NCBI GenBank assembly: GCA_039698075.1
Contig: JBDKTJ010000060.1
Location: 73,288 to 137,287, forward strand
Length of the DNA stretch: 64,000 nucleotides
Direction of reading: 5' to 3'
DNA from: JAJFVC01 sp039698075
GTDB lineage: Bacteria > Planctomycetota > Planctomycetia > Pirellulales > Thermoguttaceae
Shown here in pieces: positions 24,880 through 32,758 of the stretch. How positions within the stretch are numbered: position 1 is the first letter of the stretch; the number at the start of each line of letters is the position of its first letter. Under the pieces are notes generated by a model. That model was given only the letters and a program-made list of their open reading frames with translations, was not told the DNA's origin and did not search any database. A program made the position numbers and the translations under genes.

Positions 24880-25619
24880 TAAAACGAAATCCAAAACAAG
24901 ATGGCTCCAACCTCTATGACTGCGTTCCGCAGGTCGGCCCTTGCCCCGTTGGCTGCAATCAGTGCTTCTACAACCGCCCCGGTGCGTTCTATGTGCCGAT
25001 TGACCAACCCTCGATCCCGACACCCGAGGAAGTGGGCGACGGCATCGTCCGCATGAATAGCGGCAACGACTCCAACAACCAGCGGGAGTTGGTCATCGAG
25101 ACGGCCGCTCGGTACAAGCACGCCTTTTTCAATACCAGCTTGCCGACCTTCGACTTCCCGCGCCCGGTCGTCTGGACAGCCAACCCGTGCGAAGAGCAGC
25201 CCGTGCGCATCCCGCCGGCGCTGGCGACTTCGACGCCGAAGAACCTCATGTTCGTCCGGCTCCGGGTTTCGAGTACGAATCTGCGGCACATCAAGCTGGC
25301 CGCCGATTGGTTTGCCATGAAGCACATCCCCGTGGTCCTCACGTTCATGGCCTACTACGAGGCGGAACCGCAGCCGCCGACCGATGTGCTCGCGGCCGTG
25401 GGCGGCCCGTGCTATGAGTGGCGAGTTCGTCACATCAATTCCTACCACTGTCCAACAGCGGCTTTCATCCGGTACGTCCTGGGCATGTTCGACGGCAATC
25501 GGCTCGTCTCCTACTGCGGCGCTTTCGACAACGAGGGCAACTGTACGCCGTACTGCCAGTTCTGCCGCAACTGCGAGACGTTTTACTACCAATCCATCAA
25601 GAGGATGCGGGGAGAATGA
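24876..25619 (+). CDS. putative radical-SAM-like Cys-rich protein
   Basis: The 247-residue protein has CPVGCNQCF at residues 23-31 with the CxxxCxxC spacing of a radical SAM 4Fe-4S site. The middle part is alpha/beta (NLMFVRLRVSS, IPVVLTFMAYY, as in a partial TIM barrel). A second Cys set closes the protein (YCQFCRNCETFYY), like auxiliary cluster sites. A radical SAM enzyme of unknown substrate is my reading; length is slightly short for a full barrel. It overlaps the upstream zinc-ribbon gene and is coupled by ATGA to the kinase-like gene. Confidence 0.6.
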   Translation: MIKRNPKQDGSNLYDCVPQVGPCPVGCNQCFYNRPGAFYVPIDQPSIPTPEEVGDGIVRMNSGNDSNNQRELVIETAARYKHAFFNTSLPTFDFPRPVVWTANPCEEQPVRIPPALATSTPKNLMFVRLRVSSTNLRHIKLAADWFAMKHIPVVLTFMAYYEAEPQPPTDVLAAVGGPCYEWRVRHINSYHCPTAAFIRYVLGMFDGNRLVSYCGAFDNEGNCTPYCQFCRNCETFYYQSIKRMRGE

Positions 25620-26155
25620 GGATCAATTTCTATGGCGGGCCAGGCGTGGGGAAATCCACCCTGGCCGCTTTGACTTTTGGCTGGCTGCGCCAGATCGGTC
25701 AATCCGCTGAATTGGTCCAAGAGTGGATCAAGGATTGGGCCTACCTGGGCAAGCAGATGAAGTCCTTCGATCAGGTATACACCTTTGCCAGCCAGCTTCA
25801 CACCGAAGACGTTCTGCTACAGGCCGGTGTCGAGTTCATTGTGACCGACAGCCCGGTCTATTTGCAGTGCATGTACGCATTGCACGAGAAGATGAAAGCG
25901 GCGAATGAGTTGTGGAAGATCGCCGCCCGCTTCGAGGAAGCCTATCCGTCGATCAACTTCCTTGTGCTCCGCGACCGAACGGTCCCCTATGAACAAGAGG
26001 GCCGCTACCAATCGTTGACGGACGCCAAAGAGATCGACCGCTTCATCGCCCTTTGCTTGAAGGATTGGCATGTCCCGGTCAAGACCGTGGGCACGGGCGA
26101 CATCGACGTGATTCGTAATCACATCGACCGTCTGTTGCGCGAGAGGAAAGCCTAA
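25616..26155 (+). CDS. P-loop NTPase/kinase (AAA_28, NadR-like)
   Basis: The 179-residue protein has Walker A YGGPGVGKSTLAA at residues 6-18, and VEFIVTDSPVYLQCMY with the Walker B Asp. NFLVLRDRTVPYEQEGRYQS is typical of AAA_28/NadR-like kinases found in phages. Probable substrate: a nucleoside or nicotinamide riboside. The start overlaps the radical-SAM-like gene, so the two may act in one pathway. Confidence 0.8.
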   Translation: MRINFYGGPGVGKSTLAALTFGWLRQIGQSAELVQEWIKDWAYLGKQMKSFDQVYTFASQLHTEDVLLQAGVEFIVTDSPVYLQCMYALHEKMKAANELWKIAARFEEAYPSINFLVLRDRTVPYEQEGRYQSLTDAKEIDRFIALCLKDWHVPVKTVGTGDIDVIRNHIDRLLRERKA

Positions 26156-26173
26156 TCTGCGAGGAACCCCACA

Positions 26174-26320
26174 ATGGGAGGAATTGTAACACTCATCATC
26201 AGTCTGCTCGCCGGCGCGGTCGTCGTGACCATGACCTGCGAGGCACCCGTAGCCATCGTCTGCGTATGCGGAATCGTAGCCGTGGCGGCGCTTATTGCCA
26301 AGGCCAAGGGAGTCTTCTAA
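26174..26320 (+). CDS. small two-helix membrane protein
   Basis: 48 residues (MGGIVTLIISLLAGAVVVTM) with two hydrophobic helices around CEAPVAIVC. The leader TCTGCGAGGA is one of the recurring ribosome-site leaders. TAATG overlap with the next gene. Confidence 0.55.
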   Translation: MGGIVTLIISLLAGAVVVTMTCEAPVAIVCVCGIVAVAALIAKAKGVF

Positions 26321-26487
26321 TGGATCGCACCACCATCCCCGAAGACGCCACGACAATCTCCGTCTTCCGAGACGGCACCGCGTTCTGCGCCGTTTACACG
26401 GAGTCGTTCGAGGACATCCAGGAGTCGCCCTGCGGCTTTGGCGACACCAGAATCGAAGCCATCCAGAATCTTCTCGATTCTGATTAG
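26320..26487 (+). CDS. small unknown protein
   Basis: 55 residues (MDRTTIPEDATTISVFRDGT). Beta-rich, with CAVYTESFEDIQESPCGFG, a pattern of small phage proteins that pair an FRDG strand with a C-terminal helix (RIEAIQNLL). Function unknown. Confidence 0.5.
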   Translation: MDRTTIPEDATTISVFRDGTAFCAVYTESFEDIQESPCGFGDTRIEAIQNLLDSD

Positions 26488-26493
26488 CCGCAA

Positions 26494-26528
26494 CTCTAAT
26501 TCCGGTCCTACAGCTTGATTTCATTGTA
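26494..26528 (+). promoter_or_regulatory. operon-head motif copy 4
   Basis: CTCTAA at 26494 and TTGATTTCATTG at 26515 (21-base step), then TAG. 58 bases upstream of the RNA ligase start. Confidence 0.8.
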
Positions 26529-26584
26529 GGGAAGGAACCGGAACTTGTTATCCCAACTCGTCAACTGTCTCAAACCCTGCGCCC

Positions 26585-27721
26585 ATGAGTGAAATAACCG
26601 TCACCATCGAACGAATTGAAGGCATCGAGCCGCATCCCAATGCGGACAAGCTGGAAATCGCCAAGGTTGCCGGCACACAGACCATCATTCTCAAGGATCA
26701 GTTTAAGGTCGGAGACCTGGTGGTCTACTTCCCGCCGGACATCTTAATCCCTGGTGAAGTCTCCGAGAAGCTGGGTGTGCAAAAGTACCTCAAGACCGCG
26801 CTCTACAGCGGACTACGGGTGCCTTGTCGAGTGGCAGCCACACGGCTCCGTGGCGTCCCGAGCTATGGATTCGCTCAGCCGCTCAGCACCCTTGGCACAG
26901 TGAATCTGTCCAAGATTCATCCCGGCATGGACGTGACGGAACTGTTCCGTGGCTTGAAGTACGAGCCGCCGGTTCGCGTCGGCCGCAGCTACGGCGGCGG
27001 CACGGGCGAAGTCTGGGGTGGCTTGGCGTCCTCGCCGATCAAGTTCCACGAATACACGGACATTCAACACTACCGCAAGTATCGCTATCTGCTCCTGCCG
27101 GGGCAGATGGTGCGTGTCACGGAGAAGGTTCACGGAACCAACTCGCGGGTCGGCCTCTTGAAGGTGGACAATGAGTGGCAGTTTTACGCTGGCTCACATC
27201 ACACCGCCCGCAAGAAGATCGACCCCGAGGGCCGCGAATCCGTCTACTGGCATCCCTTGGCTCTCGAAGGCGTGCTGCAACTGCTCACCGATCTGTGCGA
27301 CGACGCGAACGGCGACCCGACGAATGACGTGATCTTCTTCGGCGAATTGTACGGCCCCGGCGTGCAGGACTTGGACTACGGGATTCCCGCAGGTGACATC
27401 GGCTGGCGGTTGTTCGACATCTCCGTCAACGGCCGGTATCTCAACTGGGGGCTGGTCCGGTTCTACTGCTCCCAGTACGGCGTCGAAACCGTCCCGCTTC
27501 TCTACGAAGGTCCGTTCGCTCCCGAACTGGTTGATGAGTTGACTTACGGCCCGACCAACGTGACGGCGACCGAGAACATCAAGTCACAGTTCAAGGGCCG
27601 CGAAGGAATCGTCATCACGCCACTTGAAGAGACGGCGTGTTGCATTGGGCGGCTGATTCTCAAGTCGGTCAGCGCGGACTATTTGGACCGGAAGGGAGCC
27701 GAAGACAATGGCGATGTTTAG
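26585..27721 (+). CDS. RNA ligase, Rnl5/DraRnl type
   Basis: The 378-residue protein's first 110 residues resemble the N-terminal OB-like domain of Deinococcus DraRnl (IERIEGIEPHPNADKLEIAK, FKVGDLVVYFPPD). The nucleotidyltransferase follows, with motif I TEKVHGTN (Lys181), GELYGPGVQDL (motif III region), FKGREGIVI (motif IV) and LILKSVS (motif V). DraRnl seals 3'-OH/5'-phosphate nicks in RNA on a template. Here it probably repairs cut RNAs, including tRNAs of the element. The linking of a Deinococcus-type ligase with Ro60 and Y RNAs in one element is noteworthy. Confidence 0.88.
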   Translation: MSEITVTIERIEGIEPHPNADKLEIAKVAGTQTIILKDQFKVGDLVVYFPPDILIPGEVSEKLGVQKYLKTALYSGLRVPCRVAATRLRGVPSYGFAQPLSTLGTVNLSKIHPGMDVTELFRGLKYEPPVRVGRSYGGGTGEVWGGLASSPIKFHEYTDIQHYRKYRYLLLPGQMVRVTEKVHGTNSRVGLLKVDNEWQFYAGSHHTARKKIDPEGRESVYWHPLALEGVLQLLTDLCDDANGDPTNDVIFFGELYGPGVQDLDYGIPAGDIGWRLFDISVNGRYLNWGLVRFYCSQYGVETVPLLYEGPFAPELVDELTYGPTNVTATENIKSQFKGREGIVITPLEETACCIGRLILKSVSADYLDRKGAEDNGDV

Positions 27722-28235
27722 GCACAGTCTTGCAACGCTGGTGAAAGGTCTTCTGCTTTCGCAGGTCACCGTCCTCACCATCCCGTACATCGTCGGCGTG
27801 TGGTACAGCATGACGAGCGACCGCTACTACGAACAGCAGTGGCTCAATCGCGCGATCGCCCACTGCAAGGCAATGCGGGCTGCGACCAACGACCCGGACC
27901 TGCAAGACATCTTGGACTACACCATCCGCCGCTACAACAAGATCGGTGGTTGGAACGTGGAGGTCATGCCGTGTTTCACGCCGCCTGATCTGTTGTTTCG
28001 TGATGTGCATGTCATCGGCATCAACTGTCCGAACTGCCCCGGTATCACACTCGATCCTGACGTGTTGCGAATGCCGCTCGAAGACGGCACCATCGTCCTG
28101 ATCCACGAGGCCATGCACGACTATTGGCCCTACTGGGGTCACGGCCACATCAGCGACCGCGAGCGAAAGTTCTTTGAACTGTCGTACACGGTCATGTACC
28201 CACATCTCATGGAGAAGCCCAATGGCTCAAGGTGA
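27708..28235 (+). CDS. membrane-anchored zinc-peptidase-like protein
   Basis: The 175-residue protein has a transmembrane helix at about residues 10-32 (GLLLSQVTVLTIPYIVGVW) and the zincin motif LIHEAMHDYW, an HExxH. A third ligand may be a His or Glu in the following GHGHISDRE. It also has CFTPPDLLF and INCPNCPG that could form disulfides. It is predicted to face outside the membrane. Substrate unknown. It overlaps the ligase end by 14 bases. Confidence 0.65.
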   Translation: MAMFRHSLATLVKGLLLSQVTVLTIPYIVGVWYSMTSDRYYEQQWLNRAIAHCKAMRAATNDPDLQDILDYTIRRYNKIGGWNVEVMPCFTPPDLLFRDVHVIGINCPNCPGITLDPDVLRMPLEDGTIVLIHEAMHDYWPYWGHGHISDRERKFFELSYTVMYPHLMEKPNGSR

Positions 28236-28392
28236 TTTCACAAAACAAGAAGCGCGGCAGACTCTCGAAGCCGTGGACGAGATGTTCAAGGCCCTCCCGA
28301 AGTCCAAGCAGATGAACTACCTCGGGCATCTCAACGACATCTGCCTCTTCCTCGGCGCGTGTATCAAGAACTGTCCCGACGAGGCAGAATAA
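28222..28392 (+). CDS. small helical protein, unknown
   Basis: 56 residues (MAQGDFTKQEARQTLEAVDE), predicted two helices, ending KNCPDEAE. TAATG coupling to the methylase-like gene. Confidence 0.55.
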   Translation: MAQGDFTKQEARQTLEAVDEMFKALPKSKQMNYLGHLNDICLFLGACIKNCPDEAE

Positions 28393-29042
28393 TGGCAAGT
28401 CCACTCAGCGTCAATCGCAACAACTACCGCGAGAATCCGAAGAGGAGCGACATCTACACGCCACCCGGCGTGGCGAGCTTCCTCTACGAGACGCTGCGTA
28501 TGGCCTCGCCGCTCAAACGCCGTGGCGGCCCTTCGGCCGGCGGCGGCCGTTGCGTCCGCAACTTCGCCACGATCCTGGACCCGGCCATCGGCACAGGCCA
28601 GTTGACGCAACCGTGGTGGGACGCCGGCCACACAATTATCGGCTGTGACATCGTAAGCAAGCGGGCCGAGTGCCACAAGTATTATCACAGCCGCTACGAA
28701 GACCTGGAAAAGATCGAGTGGACGCCCGGCCTCGTGGTATGCAATGCACCTTTCAACGGAGCCGCTGGCCGCAAGCTGTACCCGGAAGTCTTCCTCGAAC
28801 ACACGTTCAAGTTGTTCGGCATCCACCAGCCCATCGTGCTGTTTACGCCGATGGGGATGCGGCTGAACCAACGCCGCAAGAGTTCCCGCTGGCGGTCGCT
28901 GCGCGACTGCGGGGCCGAGTTGACGAGCATCATTTCCTTACCGCTCGACATCTTCCCCGGCGTCGAGTTTCACTCGGAAATCCTGATGTTCAATCTGCGA
29001 GGCGTCAAGCCTCACTACTTCCTCCCGGAGAACGCATTGTGA
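28392..29042 (+). CDS. adenine methylase-like protein
   Basis: The 216-residue protein has SAM motif I ILDPAIGTGQLTQ and motif IV VVCNAPFNG (NAPF in place of NPPF/NPPY), with IIGCDIV as the acidic loop. These are the marks of gamma-type N6-adenine methylases. The opening YRENPKRSDIYTPPGVASF also fits type I/II methylases. The altered NPPF may change activity. It would methylate element DNA against restriction. Confidence 0.7.
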   Translation: MASPLSVNRNNYRENPKRSDIYTPPGVASFLYETLRMASPLKRRGGPSAGGGRCVRNFATILDPAIGTGQLTQPWWDAGHTIIGCDIVSKRAECHKYYHSRYEDLEKIEWTPGLVVCNAPFNGAAGRKLYPEVFLEHTFKLFGIHQPIVLFTPMGMRLNQRRKSSRWRSLRDCGAELTSIISLPLDIFPGVEFHSEILMFNLRGVKPHYFLPENAL

Positions 29043-29698
29043 ACTACACCCGCGAGCAACTTCTACGGACGCTGGACGTGGCCGTTCTCCGGCCGAACGC
29101 AACCGTCTCCGAGATTATGACGACGGCCCGCGCCGCTGACCGTCTCGGCCTTGCGTCGGTTTGCGTGAATCCGATCAACGTGAAGATTGCGACCGGCATC
29201 TGCAAGCGTGTCTGTTCAGTTGTCGGCTTCCCGCACGGCAACACCTACCCCGTCGTGAAGGTGCAAGAAGCAGGCTACGCCGTCGTCGAAGGCGCACGCG
29301 AGATCGACTTTGTGCTCAACTACGGCCGTTTCCTCTCCGGCGACTTGGGCACCGTGGAGCAGGAGATCAAGTACCTGACGAAGCTGTGCAAGCCGCGCGG
29401 CATCGTTCTCAAAGCCATTCTCGAAACGTGCTACCTCACGCCGCCGCAGATCGACGAATTGTGCAAGCTGTGTGTGGCTGGCGGCGTGGACTTCGTGAAG
29501 ACATCGACTGGTTTCGGCGACGGCGGCGCGACCGCCGGGGCCGTGGCCGTGATGCTCAATGCCGTGAAGGGCAGCAACGTCCAGGTCAAGGCCAGCGGCG
29601 GCATCTCGACTTACGAGGATGCCTGCAAGTTCCTTGATATGGGCTGCACCCGGCTGGGCGTCGGCTACACGAAATGGGAGGGCATTCTACCGCGATGA
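29039..29698 (+). CDS. deoC: deoxyribose-phosphate aldolase
   Basis: The 219-residue protein is a recognisable DeoC: SVCVNPINVKIA, VVGFPHGN, EIDFVLNYGRFLSG (conserved Asp), LKAILETCYL (one Lys) and VDFVKTSTGFGDGGAT with the Schiff-base Lys. It cleaves deoxyribose 5-phosphate into acetaldehyde and glyceraldehyde 3-phosphate, salvaging carbon from degraded DNA. It starts at GTG with TGA overlap. A complete DeoC in a phage-like element is uncommon. It pairs with the deoxyribosyltransferase two genes on. Confidence 0.93.
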   Translation: MNYTREQLLRTLDVAVLRPNATVSEIMTTARAADRLGLASVCVNPINVKIATGICKRVCSVVGFPHGNTYPVVKVQEAGYAVVEGAREIDFVLNYGRFLSGDLGTVEQEIKYLTKLCKPRGIVLKAILETCYLTPPQIDELCKLCVAGGVDFVKTSTGFGDGGATAGAVAVMLNAVKGSNVQVKASGGISTYEDACKFLDMGCTRLGVGYTKWEGILPR

Positions 29699-30081
29699 TA
29701 CTGCCAGACGCCTTCCTCATTCTCCAACGAGACATCGACTACCAAGGGAAGCCGATACGCGAGACCGAAGTGATTCATCCTTCGGGCTTCTACTGTTCGT
29801 GGCTCGCCCCGATCTACGACGACCCCCAGGAAACCGCACGCCAAGCCAGTTACTACGAAGAGGGCTTTTGGAACTGCGGCGTCTTCCTTCGTTTCCCCGA
29901 ATTACTCGACCCAACGATCCCGACGGCCGTTTGGGTTCAATTCCGTGATCTCACCGAGAACGCTTTCCAGCGTTATCAGAAGCGAGGAGACCACTCAGAA
30001 GAGGCGACCAATGACATGATCGCGCAGTTCCGCGACATCCTGGACGCTCTGTTGACGCTGCCAGAAGGGACAAAGGTATGA
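29695..30081 (+). CDS. unknown protein
   Basis: 128 residues (MILPDAFLILQRDIDYQGKP) with FYCSWLAPIYDDPQETARQ. Coupled to its neighbours by ATGA overlaps on both sides. No family recognised. Confidence 0.55.
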   Translation: MILPDAFLILQRDIDYQGKPIRETEVIHPSGFYCSWLAPIYDDPQETARQASYYEEGFWNCGVFLRFPELLDPTIPTAVWVQFRDLTENAFQRYQKRGDHSEEATNDMIAQFRDILDALLTLPEGTKV

Positions 30082-30680
30082 AGCGCAAAATGAATCGCCT
30101 TGCAATGAATCGAGGCTATCTGTGTGGGGCGATGGACCGTGTGACTGACGGCGGCGTCGGTTGGCGTCAAGACCTGATCGACTCGTTGAAAGAGTTGAAA
30201 ATCCTCTGGCTTGATCCGTGCCGCAAGCCCATCAACATCGGCGTGGAAGACTTGGAGAATCGTGCCCTCCGGCGTAAGGCCAAGGAAGCCGGCGACTTCG
30301 AGTTCATCCGGTCCCAGATGAAGCAAATTCGCCCCGTCGATCTGCGCATGGTGGACATCGCGGACTTCCTTGTCGTGAACCTGGACTTGGATGTTCATGC
30401 GACGGGCACTTACGAGGAGTTGTTCTGGGCAAATCGAATGAAGAAGCCCGTCATTGTCCGTGTGCATCAAGGCGTCGAACACACGCCGGATTGGCTCTTC
30501 GGAACTTTGCCCTTCGAGATGATTTTCTCGACGTGGGACGAAGTGAAGGCTTACTTGCAACACATCGCGCACGATCCGGTCATCGACCGGCTTAACCGCT
30601 GGTACTTCTTCCAGTTCACCGGCGAAAACGTCGTCGAACGCGACACCCCGAACAAGAAGAAGGTCACGCGGAAGAAATGA
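30078..30680 (+). CDS. nucleoside 2-deoxyribosyltransferase-like
   Basis: The 200-residue protein has YLCGAMDRVTDGGVGWRQDL (the YLxGxM start of the family), MVDIADFLVVNLDLD, and GTYEELFWANRMKKPVIV with the catalytic Glu and the GTxxE motif. The fold fits phage nucleoside deoxyribosyltransferases. It would transfer deoxyribose between bases. The basic C-terminus (KKKVTRKK) is an extra. Together with DeoC and the deoxynucleotidase it makes a deoxynucleoside salvage set. Confidence 0.8.
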   Translation: MKRKMNRLAMNRGYLCGAMDRVTDGGVGWRQDLIDSLKELKILWLDPCRKPINIGVEDLENRALRRKAKEAGDFEFIRSQMKQIRPVDLRMVDIADFLVVNLDLDVHATGTYEELFWANRMKKPVIVRVHQGVEHTPDWLFGTLPFEMIFSTWDEVKAYLQHIAHDPVIDRLNRWYFFQFTGENVVERDTPNKKKVTRKK

Positions 30681-30922
30681 AACCCGATCCCAGCACTCGC
30701 AAACGCTCCCTCATCAAGGGCTTGTCCTTTGAGATCATCAGCAACGTCGCCGGCTTCGCCTTGGCTTACGCATGGTTTGGTGATTTCGGGAACTGCCTTT
30801 TGTTCACCGGCGTCTGTTTCGCCATGAAGCTGGTGATCTTTTACTACCACGAAAGATTCTGGCACCAGTTCACCTGGGGAAAGAAGAAGCATGACCCTAC
30901 TACAACAGTGGCAAGAATGTGA
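30677..30922 (+). CDS. DUF2061-type membrane protein
   Basis: 81 residues with RSLIKGLSFEIISNVAGF, two membrane helices and YYHERFWHQFTWG: the DUF2061 pattern. Function unknown. Confidence 0.75.
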   Translation: MKPDPSTRKRSLIKGLSFEIISNVAGFALAYAWFGDFGNCLLFTGVCFAMKLVIFYYHERFWHQFTWGKKKHDPTTTVARM

Positions 30923-31022
30923 ATGTCAAGGCACGCTCCCGCCGGGAGTCATGCCGTCGTGGGACGAATGCAGCCCCGAGACCCAGGCACTCATCCTGGT
31001 TTACGCCCAATTAGCGAGTTGA
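30891..31022 (+). CDS. small Cys-containing ORF
   Basis: 43 residues (MTLLQQWQECECQGTLPPGV), starting within the end of the membrane protein gene and stopping two bases before the next start. The tight junctions support translation. Function unknown. Confidence 0.5.
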   Translation: MTLLQQWQECECQGTLPPGVMPSWDECSPETQALILVYAQLAS

Positions 31023-31024
31023 CC

Positions 31025-31243
31025 ATGAACGAGACGGTTGAAGCGTTGGAACGGCTCAACAAAGCCTTTGCGAAAGCGAGGAAAGAGATGGTGGCATTCA
31101 ACAAGGTGCTTCGCCAAGAGCGGCGTCATGCGTTGGTCCAACTCATCAAGACCGGCATCACCAACACCCTCATCGCTTTCTTCGCCGGAGCCGGCACGGC
31201 ACTGATGATCGTCACCCTTCTGAAACTCTTTGGAGTCCTCTAA
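31025..31243 (+). CDS. single-pass membrane protein
   Basis: 72 residues: a charged coiled coil (EALERLNKAFAKARKE) followed by a C-terminal membrane helix (IAFFAGAGTALMIVTLL). Its stop lies inside promoter-motif copy 5. Confidence 0.55.
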   Translation: MNETVEALERLNKAFAKARKEMVAFNKVLRQERRHALVQLIKTGITNTLIAFFAGAGTALMIVTLLKLFGVL

Positions 31244-31272
31244 TTCCGGCCGTGCATGTTGATTTCATTGTA
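31238..31272 (+). promoter_or_regulatory. operon-head motif copy 5
   Basis: CTCTAA at 31238, TTGATTTCATTG at 31259 (21-base step). The next gene's ATG starts at 31272, only one base after the motif, so its transcript would be leaderless or start at an internal ATG. Confidence 0.8.
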
Positions 31273-31760
31273 TGGGAGAACCCGTTGTCATAGCCGTCAC
31301 CGCTGACGAGATCGCACAAGCGACCTTTGTTGCCAATATGCAACAGATCGTGCGCGAGGCGTCCGCGATGTTTAGCTTGAACCCGAAAGAGGCGTGCAAG
31401 ATGGAACCGATCCGTCGTCCGAAACTGCCCCGCCGCAACGAGAAATGCCCGTGCGGAAGCGGCTTGAAGGCTAAGAACTGCTGCCTGCCCCAGATGAAGG
31501 CCCTGGCCTCCATACCACCTGACGTGCGGCGGCAGATCATCGTCAACCGCATCCTTCGGCGGCAGGCGACTCCGTTGCCCGCCGTGCCGGAGAACCTTGC
31601 GAAGCTGAACGGCGCAGGCGTCATCCAATTCGACGGCGGTTCCGTGACCGTTGACGGCATAACCGTCCCGCTGCAAAGCGGCGAGATCACGGTCAACGCC
31701 ACGTTGCCCGAGTCGGAGCCGACACCCGAAACCGAATCCACCACTGAGACCATCGTATGA
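31272..31760 (+). CDS. SEC-C zinc-motif protein
   Basis: In this 162-residue protein RRNEKCPCGSGLKAKNCC at about residues 54-71 is a complete SEC-C zinc motif as at the C-terminus of SecA. The C-terminal third is acidic and low complexity. SEC-C modules bind zinc and often partner proteins. The ATG immediately follows promoter copy 5, so the true start may be a later ATG at about residue 23. Confidence 0.8.
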   Translation: MGEPVVIAVTADEIAQATFVANMQQIVREASAMFSLNPKEACKMEPIRRPKLPRRNEKCPCGSGLKAKNCCLPQMKALASIPPDVRRQIIVNRILRRQATPLPAVPENLAKLNGAGVIQFDGGSVTVDGITVPLQSGEITVNATLPESEPTPETESTTETIV

Positions 31761-32758
31761 GAATCCCGAAAGCCCTTAGCTACTCTGCGCTCGCCCTCTG
31801 GGAAAAGAACCCGGACGACTTTTACACAAAGTACCTGTCACCGCATTCGCCCCCACGGGAGCCACAGACGCCGCCAATGTCCGTGGGATCGTCTTTCGAC
31901 GCCTACGTGAAAGCCGACTTGCACGCCGCGCTCTTCGGAGCCGGCGCTAACCCGAAGTTCGCATTCCAAGCGATCTTCGAGGATCAAGTCGAGCCGCAGT
32001 GTCGTGACTTCGCATTGACAGCCGGCAAGGTCGTGTACGACGCCTACAAGGTCGCCGGGGCCTACGACGCCCTGCTGGCCGAGTTGCAGAAGTCCGTCGA
32101 GCCGCCACGTTTCGAGTTCAAGATCGACGGCACCATCGGCGGCGCGCCCTTTACGGGCAAGCCGGACTGCCGCTTCGTTCTCGATCTGGGCGAAGGCCGC
32201 ATCCACTGCATCTATGACTGGAAAGTCCACGGCTACTGCGGCAAGTACAACACGTCGCCGAGCAAAGGCTACATGGTTTGCCTGGACGGTTTCACGGCCG
32301 CCAAGCCGAGCAAGAGCCACGGCAAGGAACACTCGGCATACCTTGCCTTCAACTTCCGTGGCATGACGATCAACTCCGGTTACATGGAGTTTTGCAGCAA
32401 TGAATACGCGGATCAGCTTAGCCTCTACGGCTGGCTTCTCGGCGAGAAGGTAGGCGACGAAAACGTCGTCTGCGGCATTGAAGAGATGTGTGCCAAATAC
32501 ATGGGCGAAGGCGAAGCACCCACACTCCGCTACGCCCGCCATCGCGGCCGGGTGAAGAGCGACTATCAAGTCGCACTCGAAGTCCGCGTGAGGAAGTGCT
32601 GGGATGCCATCCAAAGTGGCGTCATCTTTCCTGGCTTGTCGCCGGAAGACAACAAGGCACGTTTCGAGGTTCTGGATCAAGCCTATGCCGCTTCGTTGTC
32701 GGACGGCACCGAACTTGGCGGCTGGTTCCAGGAAGTCACGAAAGCCCCGAGGTTCTGA
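31757..32758 (+). CDS. RecB/PD-(D/E)xK family nuclease
   Basis: In this 333-residue protein GKPDCRFVLD, CIYDWKVHG and QLSLYGWLLGE give the PD...D-x-K and QxxxY motifs of RecB-type nucleases. The N-terminal LSYSALALWEKNPDDFYTKY is the usual family opening, and MSVGSSFDAYV contributes the Gly-Ser helix. It is probably an exonuclease used in replication or recombination, as with phage PDDEXK_1 proteins. Starts by ATGA overlap. Confidence 0.85.
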   Translation: MRIPKALSYSALALWEKNPDDFYTKYLSPHSPPREPQTPPMSVGSSFDAYVKADLHAALFGAGANPKFAFQAIFEDQVEPQCRDFALTAGKVVYDAYKVAGAYDALLAELQKSVEPPRFEFKIDGTIGGAPFTGKPDCRFVLDLGEGRIHCIYDWKVHGYCGKYNTSPSKGYMVCLDGFTAAKPSKSHGKEHSAYLAFNFRGMTINSGYMEFCSNEYADQLSLYGWLLGEKVGDENVVCGIEEMCAKYMGEGEAPTLRYARHRGRVKSDYQVALEVRVRKCWDAIQSGVIFPGLSPEDNKARFEVLDQAYAASLSDGTELGGWFQEVTKAPRF

